DNA of 64,000 bases. Source: Pedobacter sp. PACM 27299. Lineage in GTDB: Bacteria; Bacteroidota; Bacteroidia; Sphingobacteriales; Sphingobacteriaceae. The stretch is taken from positions 2,914,001 through 2,978,000 of the forward strand of contig NZ_CP012996.1 in assembly GCF_001412655.1 (NCBI RefSeq), written 5' to 3'. The translations under genes were made by a program, and so were the position numbers. Under the pieces are notes generated by a model, which was not told where the DNA came from, did no database searches, and was given only the letters and a program-made list of their open reading frames with translations. Positions 19,293 to 28,410 of this stretch are shown here, one piece after another; position 1 is the stretch's first letter, and each line of letters begins with the position of its first letter.

Positions 19293-19727
19293 ATGAAACA
19301 CTTTATCCTATTCGCTTTGCTCTTGATTTCTTCTCATAGTTTTTCACAAGAGAAAAGTATTAAAAAAGAAAAATGGCATTGGAACAATGCCTCTAAACAA
19401 GATACTGTTGCAGGTTATGCTCAGGTTTTAAAAGTTGACAATATCCTTTACATTTCTGGCGCTGTGACAAATGACATCAGTCCTGAAGGCATTATGTCTG
19501 TTTATAACGCTTTAAAGGCTTCACTATCCAGTTATGGTGCCACCTTTGAAAATGTGGTTAAAGAAAATTTATATACAACAGATATTGAGGCGGTGAAAAA
19601 GTATAATTATGCGCGTAAGAAATTTTATAACAAGGACTTTCCAGCAGCCACATGGGTGCAAATAGCGCGACTATATATGCCGGAATCTAAGTTAGAGATT
19701 GAATTGATTGCACATTTGCCTAAATAA
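19293..19727 (+). CDS. Secreted RidA/YjgF-like protein
   Basis: 144 residues. A signal peptide (FILFALLLISSHSFSQ) precedes a Rid-fold domain with ILYISGAVTND, the helix LKASLSSYGATFENVVKENLYTTDIE and the C-terminal LEIELIAHLPK. Classical RidA is cytosolic and removes reactive imines, using an Arg in a conserved R-x-x-(V/A) segment; here QIARLYMPESKLEIE occupies that place. Periplasmic export is less usual and the substrate is unknown. It is probably co-transcribed with the esterase upstream. Confidence 0.85.
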   Translation: MKHFILFALLLISSHSFSQEKSIKKEKWHWNNASKQDTVAGYAQVLKVDNILYISGAVTNDISPEGIMSVYNALKASLSSYGATFENVVKENLYTTDIEAVKKYNYARKKFYNKDFPAATWVQIARLYMPESKLEIELIAHLPK

Positions 19728-19829
19728 CCTGGGAATATCCTTCAGCTATTTTACAAAATAGAATACTATCTTCGGAAATAAATGATGATCAATCCAGGTT
19801 TATATTGTTTGTGCTGTTAATTTCAGACT

Positions 19830-20720
19830 GTGACTAAAATAAAAAGAATCACCCCAACAGATTTCAGGGGACAGTTTATGTCAGAGATGTCAACTGATTT
19901 TGCGGTTTTGAAGACGGCTATTCAGATCCATGATATCGCAAAAACATCTAGTTTTATTAAAGTGCCTACGCCTTTGCATAGGCCGGAATACAATTTCATC
20001 GTTCATATTACCAAGGGGAGTGCAAAACAGCAGGTAGATGCAAACTTAGTCTCCATTAAAGCGCATGAAATTTTGTTTGTCAGGCAAGGCAATGTAACTT
20101 CATTAAAAGAGGTGAGTCCGGATGCCGCTGGGCATATCATTTTGTTTGAAGATCAGACACTGAATCAACTCTTATCAAAGCAGGAACTCATTAAGCTCTT
20201 TTCTGCTAATATCGTTATTCACTTACAGGAGGAGAGCAGTACCTGGCTAGCCTCTTTATTTGAACTTTTGAATATTGAAATTTACTACCCAAATCCAAAC
20301 CTTGGGATCTGTTATTCGCTGCTGCAGGCGGATTTACAGAAAATCTTCAGCTCAAGTAAAGAACTGAGTAAAAGTATAAGCCGGAGTGCCGAAATCACTT
20401 TTAGTTTTAAGGAACTGGTTTATAAAAACTACCTACAGCATCAATCGATTTTATTCTATGCCTCAGCGCTAGCTGTTTCAGAAAACTATCTCCATAGGTG
20501 TATCAAGGAAACTATCGGGGAGAGTCCAAAGGAATGGATCAATAAAGTGAGTATCCTGCAAAGTCAGTTGCTTTTACAAGATATGACTAAGAGCATCTCA
20601 GAAATAGCTTTTGAGCTGAATTATGGGGATCCCAGTTATTTTGGACGGCTCTTTAAAAAGATAACAGGCGTAACTCCTTCGGAGTACCGAATTGCCTTTA
20701 TGCAGGATTTGTCCGAGTAA
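19830..20720 (+). CDS. AraC-family transcriptional regulator
   Basis: 296 residues from a GTG start; an ATG at 19878 is an alternative. The N-terminal ~150 residues form a cupin-like sensor (VHITKGSAKQQVDANLVSIKAHEILFVRQG). The C-terminal ~100 residues hold two helix-turn-helix motifs: YASALAVSENYLHRCIKETIGESPKEWI and ISEIAFELNYGDPSYFGRLFKKITGVTPSEYR. It could control the divergent-function genes that follow on the same strand (barrel protein, membrane protein, NmrA-like oxidoreductase). Confidence 0.9.
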   Translation: MTKIKRITPTDFRGQFMSEMSTDFAVLKTAIQIHDIAKTSSFIKVPTPLHRPEYNFIVHITKGSAKQQVDANLVSIKAHEILFVRQGNVTSLKEVSPDAAGHIILFEDQTLNQLLSKQELIKLFSANIVIHLQEESSTWLASLFELLNIEIYYPNPNLGICYSLLQADLQKIFSSSKELSKSISRSAEITFSFKELVYKNYLQHQSILFYASALAVSENYLHRCIKETIGESPKEWINKVSILQSQLLLQDMTKSISEIAFELNYGDPSYFGRLFKKITGVTPSEYRIAFMQDLSE

Positions 20721-20786
20721 AGAGTGGTTTAGTTTTAAAGCAATTCTTGTTTTCAGTCCACCTTTGTGTCATTAAACTCAAAGAAA

Positions 20787-21788
20787 ATGAAAACGTTAAT
20801 TGCTGTTAGAAATTCGGGTATCAGGAGTCATCTCCAAACCAAAGATTATTGTAGGTACCAGGGACTGACCAAATGGTCATGTCTTTGTATCGCCATTTTA
20901 ACGCTCCTTTATTCAAGTAAAAGTTTCGGCCAGATTATTCAGGATGTAGGTGGTGCTGCAGTCACTATTCATGCTAAAACTAGCTTTAAAGATTTACCCT
21001 TAGAAAGTGCTTTCTCAGGCAATAAGTTTCAATTGAGTACTTATGATGCCTGGCTACCTATTCCTCCTTTCAAAATTGGTAGGACGAGTATTTTCAGTAA
21101 CCTGAATTATCGTTTGATGGATTTCAGTTATGACCATAACAGCGTAGATGATCCAAACCAGCTGAAGAGCATTCAGGAGATAAAATCAGTAATTATTATC
21201 AGACATCCTATTTCGAGTAAGTGGTCTGTTTTGGGTATAGGGATGCCAACGCTTGCGGCGGATTTTAAAAAGCCAGTTTCCTTTGATGATTTGATCCTGG
21301 ACGGAATACTCGGCTTATCTAAAAAGTTCGGTGCTGAATCGAATCTAGAAATTGGATTTGGGGTTCATGTACTGCATTCTTTTGGAGAGACTTTGATCAC
21401 TCCTGGGATTTCAATTGATTATCGAAGTACCAGCAATAAGTGGTTAGCGCAGTTTTATTGGCCGAGATTGAATGTCCTTTATAATGTGAGCGAAAATACC
21501 CAGGTTGGATTGGCTGGTTCAATAGACTGGACCCGTTTTAATCTGAAAAATTATAGCGGTTATAATGGTAAGGAAGTCGATTATGCTCAGTTTTCCAGCA
21601 TTCATGGCGGTTTGCAGGTCCATCAACGTTTGATAGGTGCGATCTGGATTCAGGCACAGGCAGGAATGGGACTGCTGAATCGTTATGAATTGTTTGATAT
21701 GAAACAAAAAACGGTGAATGATTTCTCTATTTCGAATATGGCTTATGGAAAAGCGGGATTGACTTATCGTATGGGTAGGAGGAACTAG
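20787..21788 (+). CDS. DUF6268-like outer-membrane barrel protein
   Basis: About 333 residues from the ATG at 20787, which is preceded by a purine-rich aaagaaa; an in-frame GTG 21 bases earlier exists. A signal sequence (SCLCIAILTLLYSSKSFGQ) is followed by alternating beta-strand patterns ending in KAGLTYRMGRRN. The overall shape, with repeated amphipathic strands and glycine turns, fits the DUF6268 barrel family common in Bacteroidota; the family label is from recall and moderately certain. It lies 66 bp after the AraC regulator. Confidence 0.65.
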   Translation: MKTLIAVRNSGIRSHLQTKDYCRYQGLTKWSCLCIAILTLLYSSKSFGQIIQDVGGAAVTIHAKTSFKDLPLESAFSGNKFQLSTYDAWLPIPPFKIGRTSIFSNLNYRLMDFSYDHNSVDDPNQLKSIQEIKSVIIIRHPISSKWSVLGIGMPTLAADFKKPVSFDDLILDGILGLSKKFGAESNLEIGFGVHVLHSFGETLITPGISIDYRSTSNKWLAQFYWPRLNVLYNVSENTQVGLAGSIDWTRFNLKNYSGYNGKEVDYAQFSSIHGGLQVHQRLIGAIWIQAQAGMGLLNRYELFDMKQKTVNDFSISNMAYGKAGLTYRMGRRN

Positions 21789-21799
21789 ATTAAAGTCTT

Positions 21800-22192
21800 A
21801 TGAAAAATAGAAATGATCATTCTTCAGCATTTAACTTGCGTTCCTTAATCCTTGCAGCTGTACCAGCTTATGTATTTCCAGCCTTAATGTCATTTACATC
21901 TGGTTATTTTCTTCAAAAAAATGAGCTCATGTCGGCTAGTTATATCAGTATCGGTTTGTCTTCTTTATTGTCTACCGTATTTAGTTTTATTTTACTCTGG
22001 CAATTTGAATCCAGGCAGATTTTAGCCCATAGGAAATTGTTCAGGTCTCTCCTCATCGTCATGTTAATGATTAGTCTGGGGATGTTATGTTCAACAATAC
22101 TCAACCTTCAAGCAGAATGCTTTAATATCACATTTTCTGCCTTTCTGGGGGCAGCAATATTAACCATCCGTCATCAGGTAAAAAAATCATGA
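21800..22192 (+). CDS. Four-helix membrane protein, function unknown
   Basis: 130 residues with four hydrophobic segments (LILAAVPAYVFPALMSFTSGYF, YISIGLSSLLSTVFSFILLW, LFRSLLIVMLMISLGMLC and a last one near 105-122). The stop codon overlaps the next start (atga at 22189), so it is translationally coupled to the NmrA-like oxidoreductase. Not recognised as a named family. Confidence 0.65.
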   Translation: MKNRNDHSSAFNLRSLILAAVPAYVFPALMSFTSGYFLQKNELMSASYISIGLSSLLSTVFSFILLWQFESRQILAHRKLFRSLLIVMLMISLGMLCSTILNLQAECFNITFSAFLGAAILTIRHQVKKS

Positions 22193-23109
22193 ATAGGAGT
22201 AAGATTAAACCAACCATAGTAGTTTTTGGATGCACTGGAACTGTTGGTGCCGAAGTAATGCGGCAACTGAGTAGTGCTGATTGTCGGGCAAGAGGAGTGC
22301 TGAGGAACCCTGAACGTGCATATCCAGTTCAGATTGATAAAGGCCAATCGAATGTCAGCTATTTAAGTGCGGACCTAAATTCAGTCAAGGAGCTGAAAAA
22401 GGCTTGTTTTGGAGGAGATGGATTGTTTCTTTTAACGGCAACTTCTCCAGATCAGGTGGTACATGAAATCAATATTATTGACGCGGCCAGACAAAGCGGT
22501 ATAAAAAGGATCGTCAAGTTGTCTGCTCCGGTGGTTCAGTTGCCAGCGAAGGTTGAGGTGAGTGAATGGCATCGTAAAATTGACGATTATATTTCAGGAA
22601 ATATAGCGGATTATTGTTGCCTGAGACCTCATTCCTTTATGCAGAATTGGGAGCGAAATACTTTTACCATCCGGTATTTTAGTAAGATATATGGTGCATT
22701 AGGGAATGCTCCAAGAAATTATATTGACTGTCGGGATGTAGCAAGCGTAGCTGTAAATTATTTATTAGCAAGTGATGCATTAAAAGATCGGTCGGTTGTC
22801 TTGGCGGGGCCTGAGGCCATTACGAATATGGAAATGGCAGCGAAGTTATCAAGGGTAACAGGGCGTGAAATTGAATATCTGGACATTAAGCCTGAAGAGT
22901 TGCTGAGTCAATTCATCAACAAAGCGAAATTACCAGAATGGCTGGCCACTCATCTTGTAGAACTTGATGATTTGGCCATTAAAGTTCCCGAACCGGAGCA
23001 GGATACAATTACCAACTTAATTCTGAGGAGACCAGGTATCATGGATGAATACTTGCAGGAAAAACGGCATCTTTTTACCAGAAAGCCGCTTTGGAAGCTG
23101 CTGTTCTAA
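22189..23109 (+). CDS. NmrA-like NAD(P)-binding oxidoreductase/sensor
   Basis: 306 residues, atypical short-chain dehydrogenase fold. The dinucleotide site is VFGCTGTVGAEVMRQL (GxxGxxG). RGVLRNPERA supplies the Arg expected to bind the NADP phosphate. YLSADLNSVKELKKACFGGDGLFLLTATSPD is the next strand-helix unit. The C-terminal half holds FMQNW and a substrate lid. Relatives include QorB-type quinone reductases and NmrA redox sensors; this one cannot be split between them. Four-base overlap with the gene upstream. Confidence 0.88.
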   Translation: MNRSKIKPTIVVFGCTGTVGAEVMRQLSSADCRARGVLRNPERAYPVQIDKGQSNVSYLSADLNSVKELKKACFGGDGLFLLTATSPDQVVHEINIIDAARQSGIKRIVKLSAPVVQLPAKVEVSEWHRKIDDYISGNIADYCCLRPHSFMQNWERNTFTIRYFSKIYGALGNAPRNYIDCRDVASVAVNYLLASDALKDRSVVLAGPEAITNMEMAAKLSRVTGREIEYLDIKPEELLSQFINKAKLPEWLATHLVELDDLAIKVPEPEQDTITNLILRRPGIMDEYLQEKRHLFTRKPLWKLLF

Positions 23110-23290
23110 TTTTTCTATAGCATAAGCATTATGTATTGGGAAAGAAATACTTTGCTCCCTGAGGAATTTAAATGACAGCAGTTAATAATAGTTGGTCATT
23201 GACTGATGTTCTTTGTATTTTTTGTCAGTTGAAGTTAAATTTTTTCTTATTTTAGTTAACAACACCTAATATTCTAACCAAAGCTAATGT

Positions 23291-24484
23291 ATGGGCCGGA
23301 GACGCTACTTTCTGATTTTTTGTATTCTGGCAATTTTTGTATTTGCAGCTGTGCAATGCACACAGGTAGAAAGTAAAAGTAACGACAGTAGGGGGCCGGC
23401 CTATGCGGGAAGTGCTACCTGTGTCAGCTGTCATAAAGACCTTACAAAGTCAGCACTCCACAATTCCCATTTTAATGCTTCAAAAATGCTGACTAAGCCT
23501 AATTCTGCCGACAGCCTGCATATTCCTGATGGGGAGTTTATTTTTAATGAAAAGACTAAAATGTTGGTAAAAAACCGACCTGATGGTCTTTATCAGACTG
23601 CTATGATCAATGGAGTTGATCGAAAAACGGAACATACAGCTATGGTTTTTGGTGCAGGACACAAGGCGTATACTTTTGCCTTTTGGTATGGCAATCAGCT
23701 GATGCAAATGCCATTGAACTATCTGACGCAAGAGCAGCAATGGGTAAACAGTCCGGGTTTTCCTGCGGAACAGATTTATTTTGGCAGAACAATCGATCTG
23801 CGTTGTTTAGAGTGCCATGGTTCTTTCGCGGAGAAAAAGCCAGTCCAGAGTACTGGTTTTTCAGTTCAGGAAGAATATGTTAAAAATTCCCTCATTGCTG
23901 GGATAGATTGTGAGCGCTGCCATGGTCCTGCGGCCCAGCATGTCAACTTTCATCAGGAAAACCCGGAAGTGAAAACGGCCAAATTTATGGTGAATTATAA
24001 GCAACTGGCATTAACACAAAGGGTAGATGCATGTGGGATATGCCATTCGGGCGTAGGCATTCAATCGCTGAGTTCTATGTTTAGTTTTAAGCCTGGGGAT
24101 ACGTTAAAAACCTTACCTGAATATAGTGTTTATCGAGGTGAAGATCCTGATGTACACGGCAAACAAAAGCAATTGCTGGAGGCGAGTTTATGTTATAAAA
24201 TTGGTAAGGCAGAATGTGTGACCTGTCACGATGTACATGATAATAATAAACCTAGTCCGGCAATTTATTCTGCTAAATGCATCAGTTGTCACCAGGATGT
24301 GAAGCATGATGCCTTGAAAGAGAAGAATAAGGCAATACTCGCAAAGAACTGTATTGACTGTCACATGCCGATTAAAGAATCTCATGCTATTGCTTTTCAG
24401 CTGAGCAACAGTAAAGAAAAGATACCTTATAAGTTACGTACGCATCGTATTGCGATTTACAAAGATTTGGTAAAGGCCAAATGA
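23291..24484 (+). CDS. Heptaheme c-type cytochrome lipoprotein
   Basis: 397 residues. A lipoprotein-like leader (LAIFVFAAVQC) anchors it outside the inner membrane. Seven CxxCH haem-binding motifs are visible in order: CVSCH, CLECH, CERCH, CGICH, CVTCH, CISCH and CIDCH. Several extra His residues (HNSHF, HVNFHQ, DVHDN) could be distal ligands. The layout resembles NrfA-related or multihaem electron-transfer cytochromes in which haems cluster at both ends, and the protein probably moves electrons in the periplasm. No partner oxidoreductase is adjacent, so its donor and acceptor are unknown. Confidence 0.9.
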   Translation: MGRRRYFLIFCILAIFVFAAVQCTQVESKSNDSRGPAYAGSATCVSCHKDLTKSALHNSHFNASKMLTKPNSADSLHIPDGEFIFNEKTKMLVKNRPDGLYQTAMINGVDRKTEHTAMVFGAGHKAYTFAFWYGNQLMQMPLNYLTQEQQWVNSPGFPAEQIYFGRTIDLRCLECHGSFAEKKPVQSTGFSVQEEYVKNSLIAGIDCERCHGPAAQHVNFHQENPEVKTAKFMVNYKQLALTQRVDACGICHSGVGIQSLSSMFSFKPGDTLKTLPEYSVYRGEDPDVHGKQKQLLEASLCYKIGKAECVTCHDVHDNNKPSPAIYSAKCISCHQDVKHDALKEKNKAILAKNCIDCHMPIKESHAIAFQLSNSKEKIPYKLRTHRIAIYKDLVKAK

Positions 24485-24511
24485 ATTCTATAAGTCTAAT
24501 CTTGTAATTTG

Positions 24512-24765
24512 TTAGGCTCCGAGGGAAAAGAAGTCTTCATTAGTTACTTTTACAATTTTTTCATTGGCACCAAAGTTGTAAACGTAAACTTGTACATCCC
24601 GATCTTTTTTACTTTTATAGGTTTTTACAGCTACAAAACGTTCATGAACCTTTTTACCATCACTGCCATCTCCTTCGTAACTTCCTTTGAAAAAGTAACA
24701 CTTTCCTTAGTTTTTACATTGTATGTGGTCGATTTGCTTTCTAAGTTCTCTGGCAATAAATAAAA
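24512..24765 (-). pseudogene. Decayed gene fragment (C-terminal part of a small secreted-type protein)
   Basis: On the - strand a protein-like reading exists in two frames joined by one frameshift near 24690: LLPENLESKSTTYNVKT in one frame, then KGSYEGDGSDGKKVHERFV with VAVKTYKSKKDRDVQVYVY and FGANEKIVKVTNEDFFSLGA ending at a TAA in another. A TGA lies directly upstream at 24766-24768 and no start codon or signal peptide remains. The + strand ORF over the same bases is hydrophobic and looks like its shadow. It sits in the 344-bp gap between the cytochrome and the esterase, which holds nothing else I can see. Family unknown. Confidence 0.45.
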
Positions 24766-24828
24766 TCAAGTTTGTAAAAGTGTATTTACCTTATCCCTAT
24801 ATAGGGAATCTTGTTTAAATAGTGCTGT

Positions 24829-26049
24829 TTATTTCCTTGACAATAAGGTGTTTATTTTTTTCCTAACCATTGGAGTCTCTTTTATGGACAAAGACTTTTT
24901 GAAATATTCAAGCGCTTTTGATTTATTGCCCATTGCCAGAAAATAGTCGCCGTAGGAATCATAGACCAGATCACTTTCAGGATAATTGGTCACATTTATT
25001 TTAAATATTTCTTCAGCTTTGGCATATTGTTTTTGCTTCAAAAAATCAGAGCCAAGTTCGTTTGTCACATCTTCAGGTGGGGTAACCTGATAGCCCAACA
25101 TCTTTGATACTTCCTGATAATGTTTAATCAAGTCTATCGTCGGGTCTGTCAGGTTTTTGCGAGCAGGATTAAAACGATACTTGTCGAAGATGAAACGCAA
25201 AGCATCATATGTCACGATTAGTGGGATGGAACCGTGGTCTTCATTGCCGTAATATTTACTTTCATATCTTAACCCGTTTTGTTTTTCCTCTTTTATATAT
25301 TGGTCTAAATTAAGAATTGAACGAATGTGCCTGGTTCGTTTAGTGGTGTCGCTTCGGACGGTGCTGATATCCATGCCTTCTCTCAAGGTATTTGCAATTC
25401 CTAAATACACTGCGGTTCCGGAAAAATCCTTTTCTCTTAGCACGTTCTTAGTGGTCTTTAACAAATTCATTTCATCCCACCACATGCTTGGGTCTATAGA
25501 TATGTACGAATTGAACAGTTTGGTATGGTTTATTGCTACATTCATTACTGTTAAGCCTCCAAATGAATGTCCATTTAATATTTTGTAAGGTTGTGTAGGG
25601 TATAAGGAATCAATATGTGGTATCAATTCCTTTTCAATAAATGAAACAAATCGTTCGCCACCCCCAGTCGTCTTCAACATTAAACTGTCGGTATAGGGGG
25701 GAGCAGGATTTACATGTGTGGGTGTCAGGTCTCTGATTCTATCCGTATTTGGGATGCCAACTACCATCATTTCTGGACAAATGGTATTACCTATTCCCTG
25801 ACTGAGGTGCTGAATTATACCTACTACTGAATAAAAATGGTCCTCACCATCCAATAAATACAATACTGGGTATCGTTGTTTAGAATCAGGGGTCCAGCTA
25901 CTTGGTACATGAACCCAGATTTTTCTTTGTTCATTCAGAATTTTCGATTGAATGCTGTCTATTGTTCCAATGGTTACCCTATTGTCCTTTTGAGCCAGGG
26001 CACACAGGGAGAAAAAAGCAGTAAAAACGGAAAGTATTAATTTTTTCAT
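24829..26049 (-). CDS. Secreted Fes/IroE-type esterase with C-terminal TPR
   Basis: 406 residues. A signal peptide (LILSVFTAFFSLCALAQ) is followed by a putative-esterase alpha/beta-hydrolase domain: RKIWVHVPSSW, YPVLYLLDGEDHFYSVVG, the nucleophile elbow GHSFGG, and a late His in NEDHGSIPL. Residues ~320-400 form two TPR-like repeats (AEEIFKINVTNYPESDLVYDSYGDYFL and ALEYFKKSLSIK). Relatives cleave siderophore or feruloyl esters; the substrate here is unknown. It is transcribed away from the ECF sigma gene to its right. Confidence 0.88.
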   Translation of the reverse strand: MKKLILSVFTAFFSLCALAQKDNRVTIGTIDSIQSKILNEQRKIWVHVPSSWTPDSKQRYPVLYLLDGEDHFYSVVGIIQHLSQGIGNTICPEMMVVGIPNTDRIRDLTPTHVNPAPPYTDSLMLKTTGGGERFVSFIEKELIPHIDSLYPTQPYKILNGHSFGGLTVMNVAINHTKLFNSYISIDPSMWWDEMNLLKTTKNVLREKDFSGTAVYLGIANTLREGMDISTVRSDTTKRTRHIRSILNLDQYIKEEKQNGLRYESKYYGNEDHGSIPLIVTYDALRFIFDKYRFNPARKNLTDPTIDLIKHYQEVSKMLGYQVTPPEDVTNELGSDFLKQKQYAKAEEIFKINVTNYPESDLVYDSYGDYFLAMGNKSKALEYFKKSLSIKETPMVRKKINTLLSRK

Positions 26050-26364
26050 TGTAGGAGTATGGTTTGGTTAGCTAGGCCTAAGCATTAGGAATAGAACTGT
26101 TTTGAGTATTCTTTTTCCGCATTTAAATGTTTAGATCAGAAATTTGAGATCGAGAAAGATTGCTGTTTTAGTATATCTAAGATAGTGGTTTTCAATTGGA
26201 TTTATAATGCTATTAGCTGAAACAATAATCAGCCATCGCTATTTTCGTTCTAATTGATTGCGCTCTTCTTTAAAAGGCTGGTTGCTTATTAGTAAAAGGT
26301 GTTTCCTATGGCTTTCCAATTTAATTTTTATTATTGCTGATAAATTCAATAACTTGTATTCTTT
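26050..26364. other. Intergenic region between divergent transcription units
   Basis: 315 AT-rich bases between the esterase start (- strand) and the second ECF sigma start (+ strand). It must hold both promoters. I see no ORF, hairpin with T-run or repeat in it. Confidence 0.5.
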
Positions 26365-26940
26365 ATGGCCAATTATAGCACCTATACTGATAACGAGTTG
26401 ATTGCTTTATGGAAAGAAGGTAATGATGCCGTTTTTAGAGAAATTTATCTGCGATATGATAAGCTGCTTTACTTATATGCCTATAAAAAGCTCAGAAACA
26501 GAGAAGAGTCTAAAGATGTGGTACAGGATTCTTTTACCTGGCTCTTAAATCACCGCAATGAGATTCAGCTTAGCTCTAGCTTATCCGGATATCTTTATAA
26601 AACGGTCCTTCATCAAATTCTGGATATCTTTAAACATAAGGGTATCATTAAAAGATATGTCGAAAGTGGGGAATATTATATTGAACTCGATTCTCCGGAA
26701 GCAGATTACCTGATTCGGGAAAAAGATATCGCTACTTTAATAGAGAACGAAATTGCAGCCATGCCTCCTAAGATGAGGGAGATCTATACGCTGAAAAAAA
26801 GAGAGTTTTTAAGTACCAAAGAAATTGCGGGACAATTAGGCCTCTCCGTACATACTGTATCCACCCAACTTAAACGCGCACTCAAGCACCTTAAGGTGAA
26901 ATTGGGAACTATAGTATTCGTTCTATGGATTCTTTCCTGA
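26365..26940 (+). CDS. ECF sigma-70 factor of the second PUL
   Basis: 191 residues. Region 2 appears as FREIYLRYDKLLYLYAYKKL and ESKDVVQDSFTWLLNHR. Region 4 is MPPKMREIYTLKKREFLSTKEIAGQLGLSVHTVSTQLKRALKHLK. The C-terminus ends in a short hydrophobic tail (LGTIVFVLWILS), common in this subgroup. It should drive the SusC/SusD operon that follows when freed from the FecR-type protein encoded 123 bp downstream. Confidence 0.9.
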   Translation: MANYSTYTDNELIALWKEGNDAVFREIYLRYDKLLYLYAYKKLRNREESKDVVQDSFTWLLNHRNEIQLSSSLSGYLYKTVLHQILDIFKHKGIIKRYVESGEYYIELDSPEADYLIREKDIATLIENEIAAMPPKMREIYTLKKREFLSTKEIAGQLGLSVHTVSTQLKRALKHLKVKLGTIVFVLWILS

Positions 26941-27063
26941 AAATTATTAATCTGTATATCAGTTAATTACATTATTTATTCTTTTTTTTTTATAGTGGAT
27001 GTACCTAATCCATGATCCTGAATCGCCTTTACTTATTGTTGAGCCATAAGCGCAAAGAATTCA

Positions 27064-28188
27064 ATGAAGAAAGACATAAAAAAAGTATTGGATAAGGTAA
27101 GTTCAGGGAATGCTAGTCCTGAAGAAGAAACTATGGCCAGACTTTGGCTGCATCAACTCCACCAGAATGATGAAGCCGCACTTTCAGAAGCAGAACTTAA
27201 TGAGGTCAGCGACGAGATGTGGGCATCGCTGGAAAAGAACAGAAAACAATCCTCGCCTAGAACCGGAAAGTTATGGCCTTATATTTCGGCTGCAGCGTCG
27301 CTGGTATTGGTGGCGGGTATGGCTTTATATTTTTATAAATACCAGTCATCTGCTCCTGTAAAGGCTCCTCAACAATATTCAAATGATGTACCCGCAGGGA
27401 GCAACAAAGCGTACCTCACCTTAACCAACGGAAAGAAAATTCTGCTGAGCACTGCGGCTAACGGAATGCTTGCAGAGGAGGGAGGGATAAAGATTACGAA
27501 AACTGCGGATGGGCAACTGGTGTATACCATTGCTGATGAGGGAAAGAAAACAACCGGAAAATACAACCGCATCGAAACACCCATTGGAGGTCAATATGAA
27601 CTGCAATTGCCGGATGGCACCAGGGTCTGGCTAAATGCAGCCTCTTCCTTAAAATATCCGGCCTCCTTTTATGGACTAAGTCAGCGGAGCGTAGAATTGA
27701 TTGGAGAAGCATACTTCGAAGTAGCAAAAGATAAAACGAAGCCATTCGTGGTGAAAAGTAAAGGTCAGGAAGTGGAAGTTTTGGGAACCCATTTCGATGT
27801 GAATGCCTATCCGGATGAGCAGAGCATCAAGACTACCCTGATAGAAGGCTCTGTGAAATTAAACGGTCAGCTTACTTTAAAACCTGGTGAGCAATCGGTG
27901 CTGAGGGATGGAAAATTCAATGTGAAAGAGGTGAATGCAGTTGATGCTGCCGACTGGAAAAATGGCGAATTTGTATTCACGAATGAATCTTTAACCAGTA
28001 TTCTGAAGAAAGCTGCCCGCTGGTATGGTGTCGATATTGTCTATACAAACGACCTCATCATAGTACCTACATTTTCGGGTTCTGTTTCCCGTTCTGAAAA
28101 TATTTCCAGTGTTTTAAATATGTTAGAAGAAACCAGTAATGTCCGCTTTTCCATAGCTGGAAAACAAATACGCGTAACTACCAAATAA
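27064..28188 (+). CDS. FecR-family anti-sigma factor of the second PUL
   Basis: 374 residues: cytoplasmic helical N-terminus, one transmembrane helix near 80-97 (LWPYISAAASLVLVAGMALYFY), a FecR domain with TPIGGQYELQLPDGTRVWLNA and ELIGEAYFEVAKDKTKPFVV, and a DUF4974-type C-terminus (FSGSVSRSENISSVLNMLEE). Close in design to the FecR of the first cassette (about 17.5 kb away), with the same TPIGGQY block, so the two cassettes are paralogous systems. Confidence 0.92.
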   Translation: MKKDIKKVLDKVSSGNASPEEETMARLWLHQLHQNDEAALSEAELNEVSDEMWASLEKNRKQSSPRTGKLWPYISAAASLVLVAGMALYFYKYQSSAPVKAPQQYSNDVPAGSNKAYLTLTNGKKILLSTAANGMLAEEGGIKITKTADGQLVYTIADEGKKTTGKYNRIETPIGGQYELQLPDGTRVWLNAASSLKYPASFYGLSQRSVELIGEAYFEVAKDKTKPFVVKSKGQEVEVLGTHFDVNAYPDEQSIKTTLIEGSVKLNGQLTLKPGEQSVLRDGKFNVKEVNAVDAADWKNGEFVFTNESLTSILKKAARWYGVDIVYTNDLIIVPTFSGSVSRSENISSVLNMLEETSNVRFSIAGKQIRVTTK

Positions 28189-28410
28189 GAATATATAACC
28201 AGGACCTAACCATTCCGATCGTTAAACAACCTAACCGTCAACAACTAACCAAATCACATGAAAAGAACCAAACACAAAGCAAGTTAATACTTCAGGAGGT
28301 TTTTAAGAAAAAAGCCATGAAAGTGTATCAGCACCTCCATGGCATTATCTGAGTTAACCCAAAAAACAAATTTGAGATCCGTTCACGTATTAACCCAATC
28401 CCACAAAAGT

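Noticed and set aside
24509..24763. 84-codon plus-strand hydrophobic ORF
   Set aside because: Phe/Val/Thr-rich reading is the complement of a Lys-rich minus-strand gene remnant that makes better protein sense.
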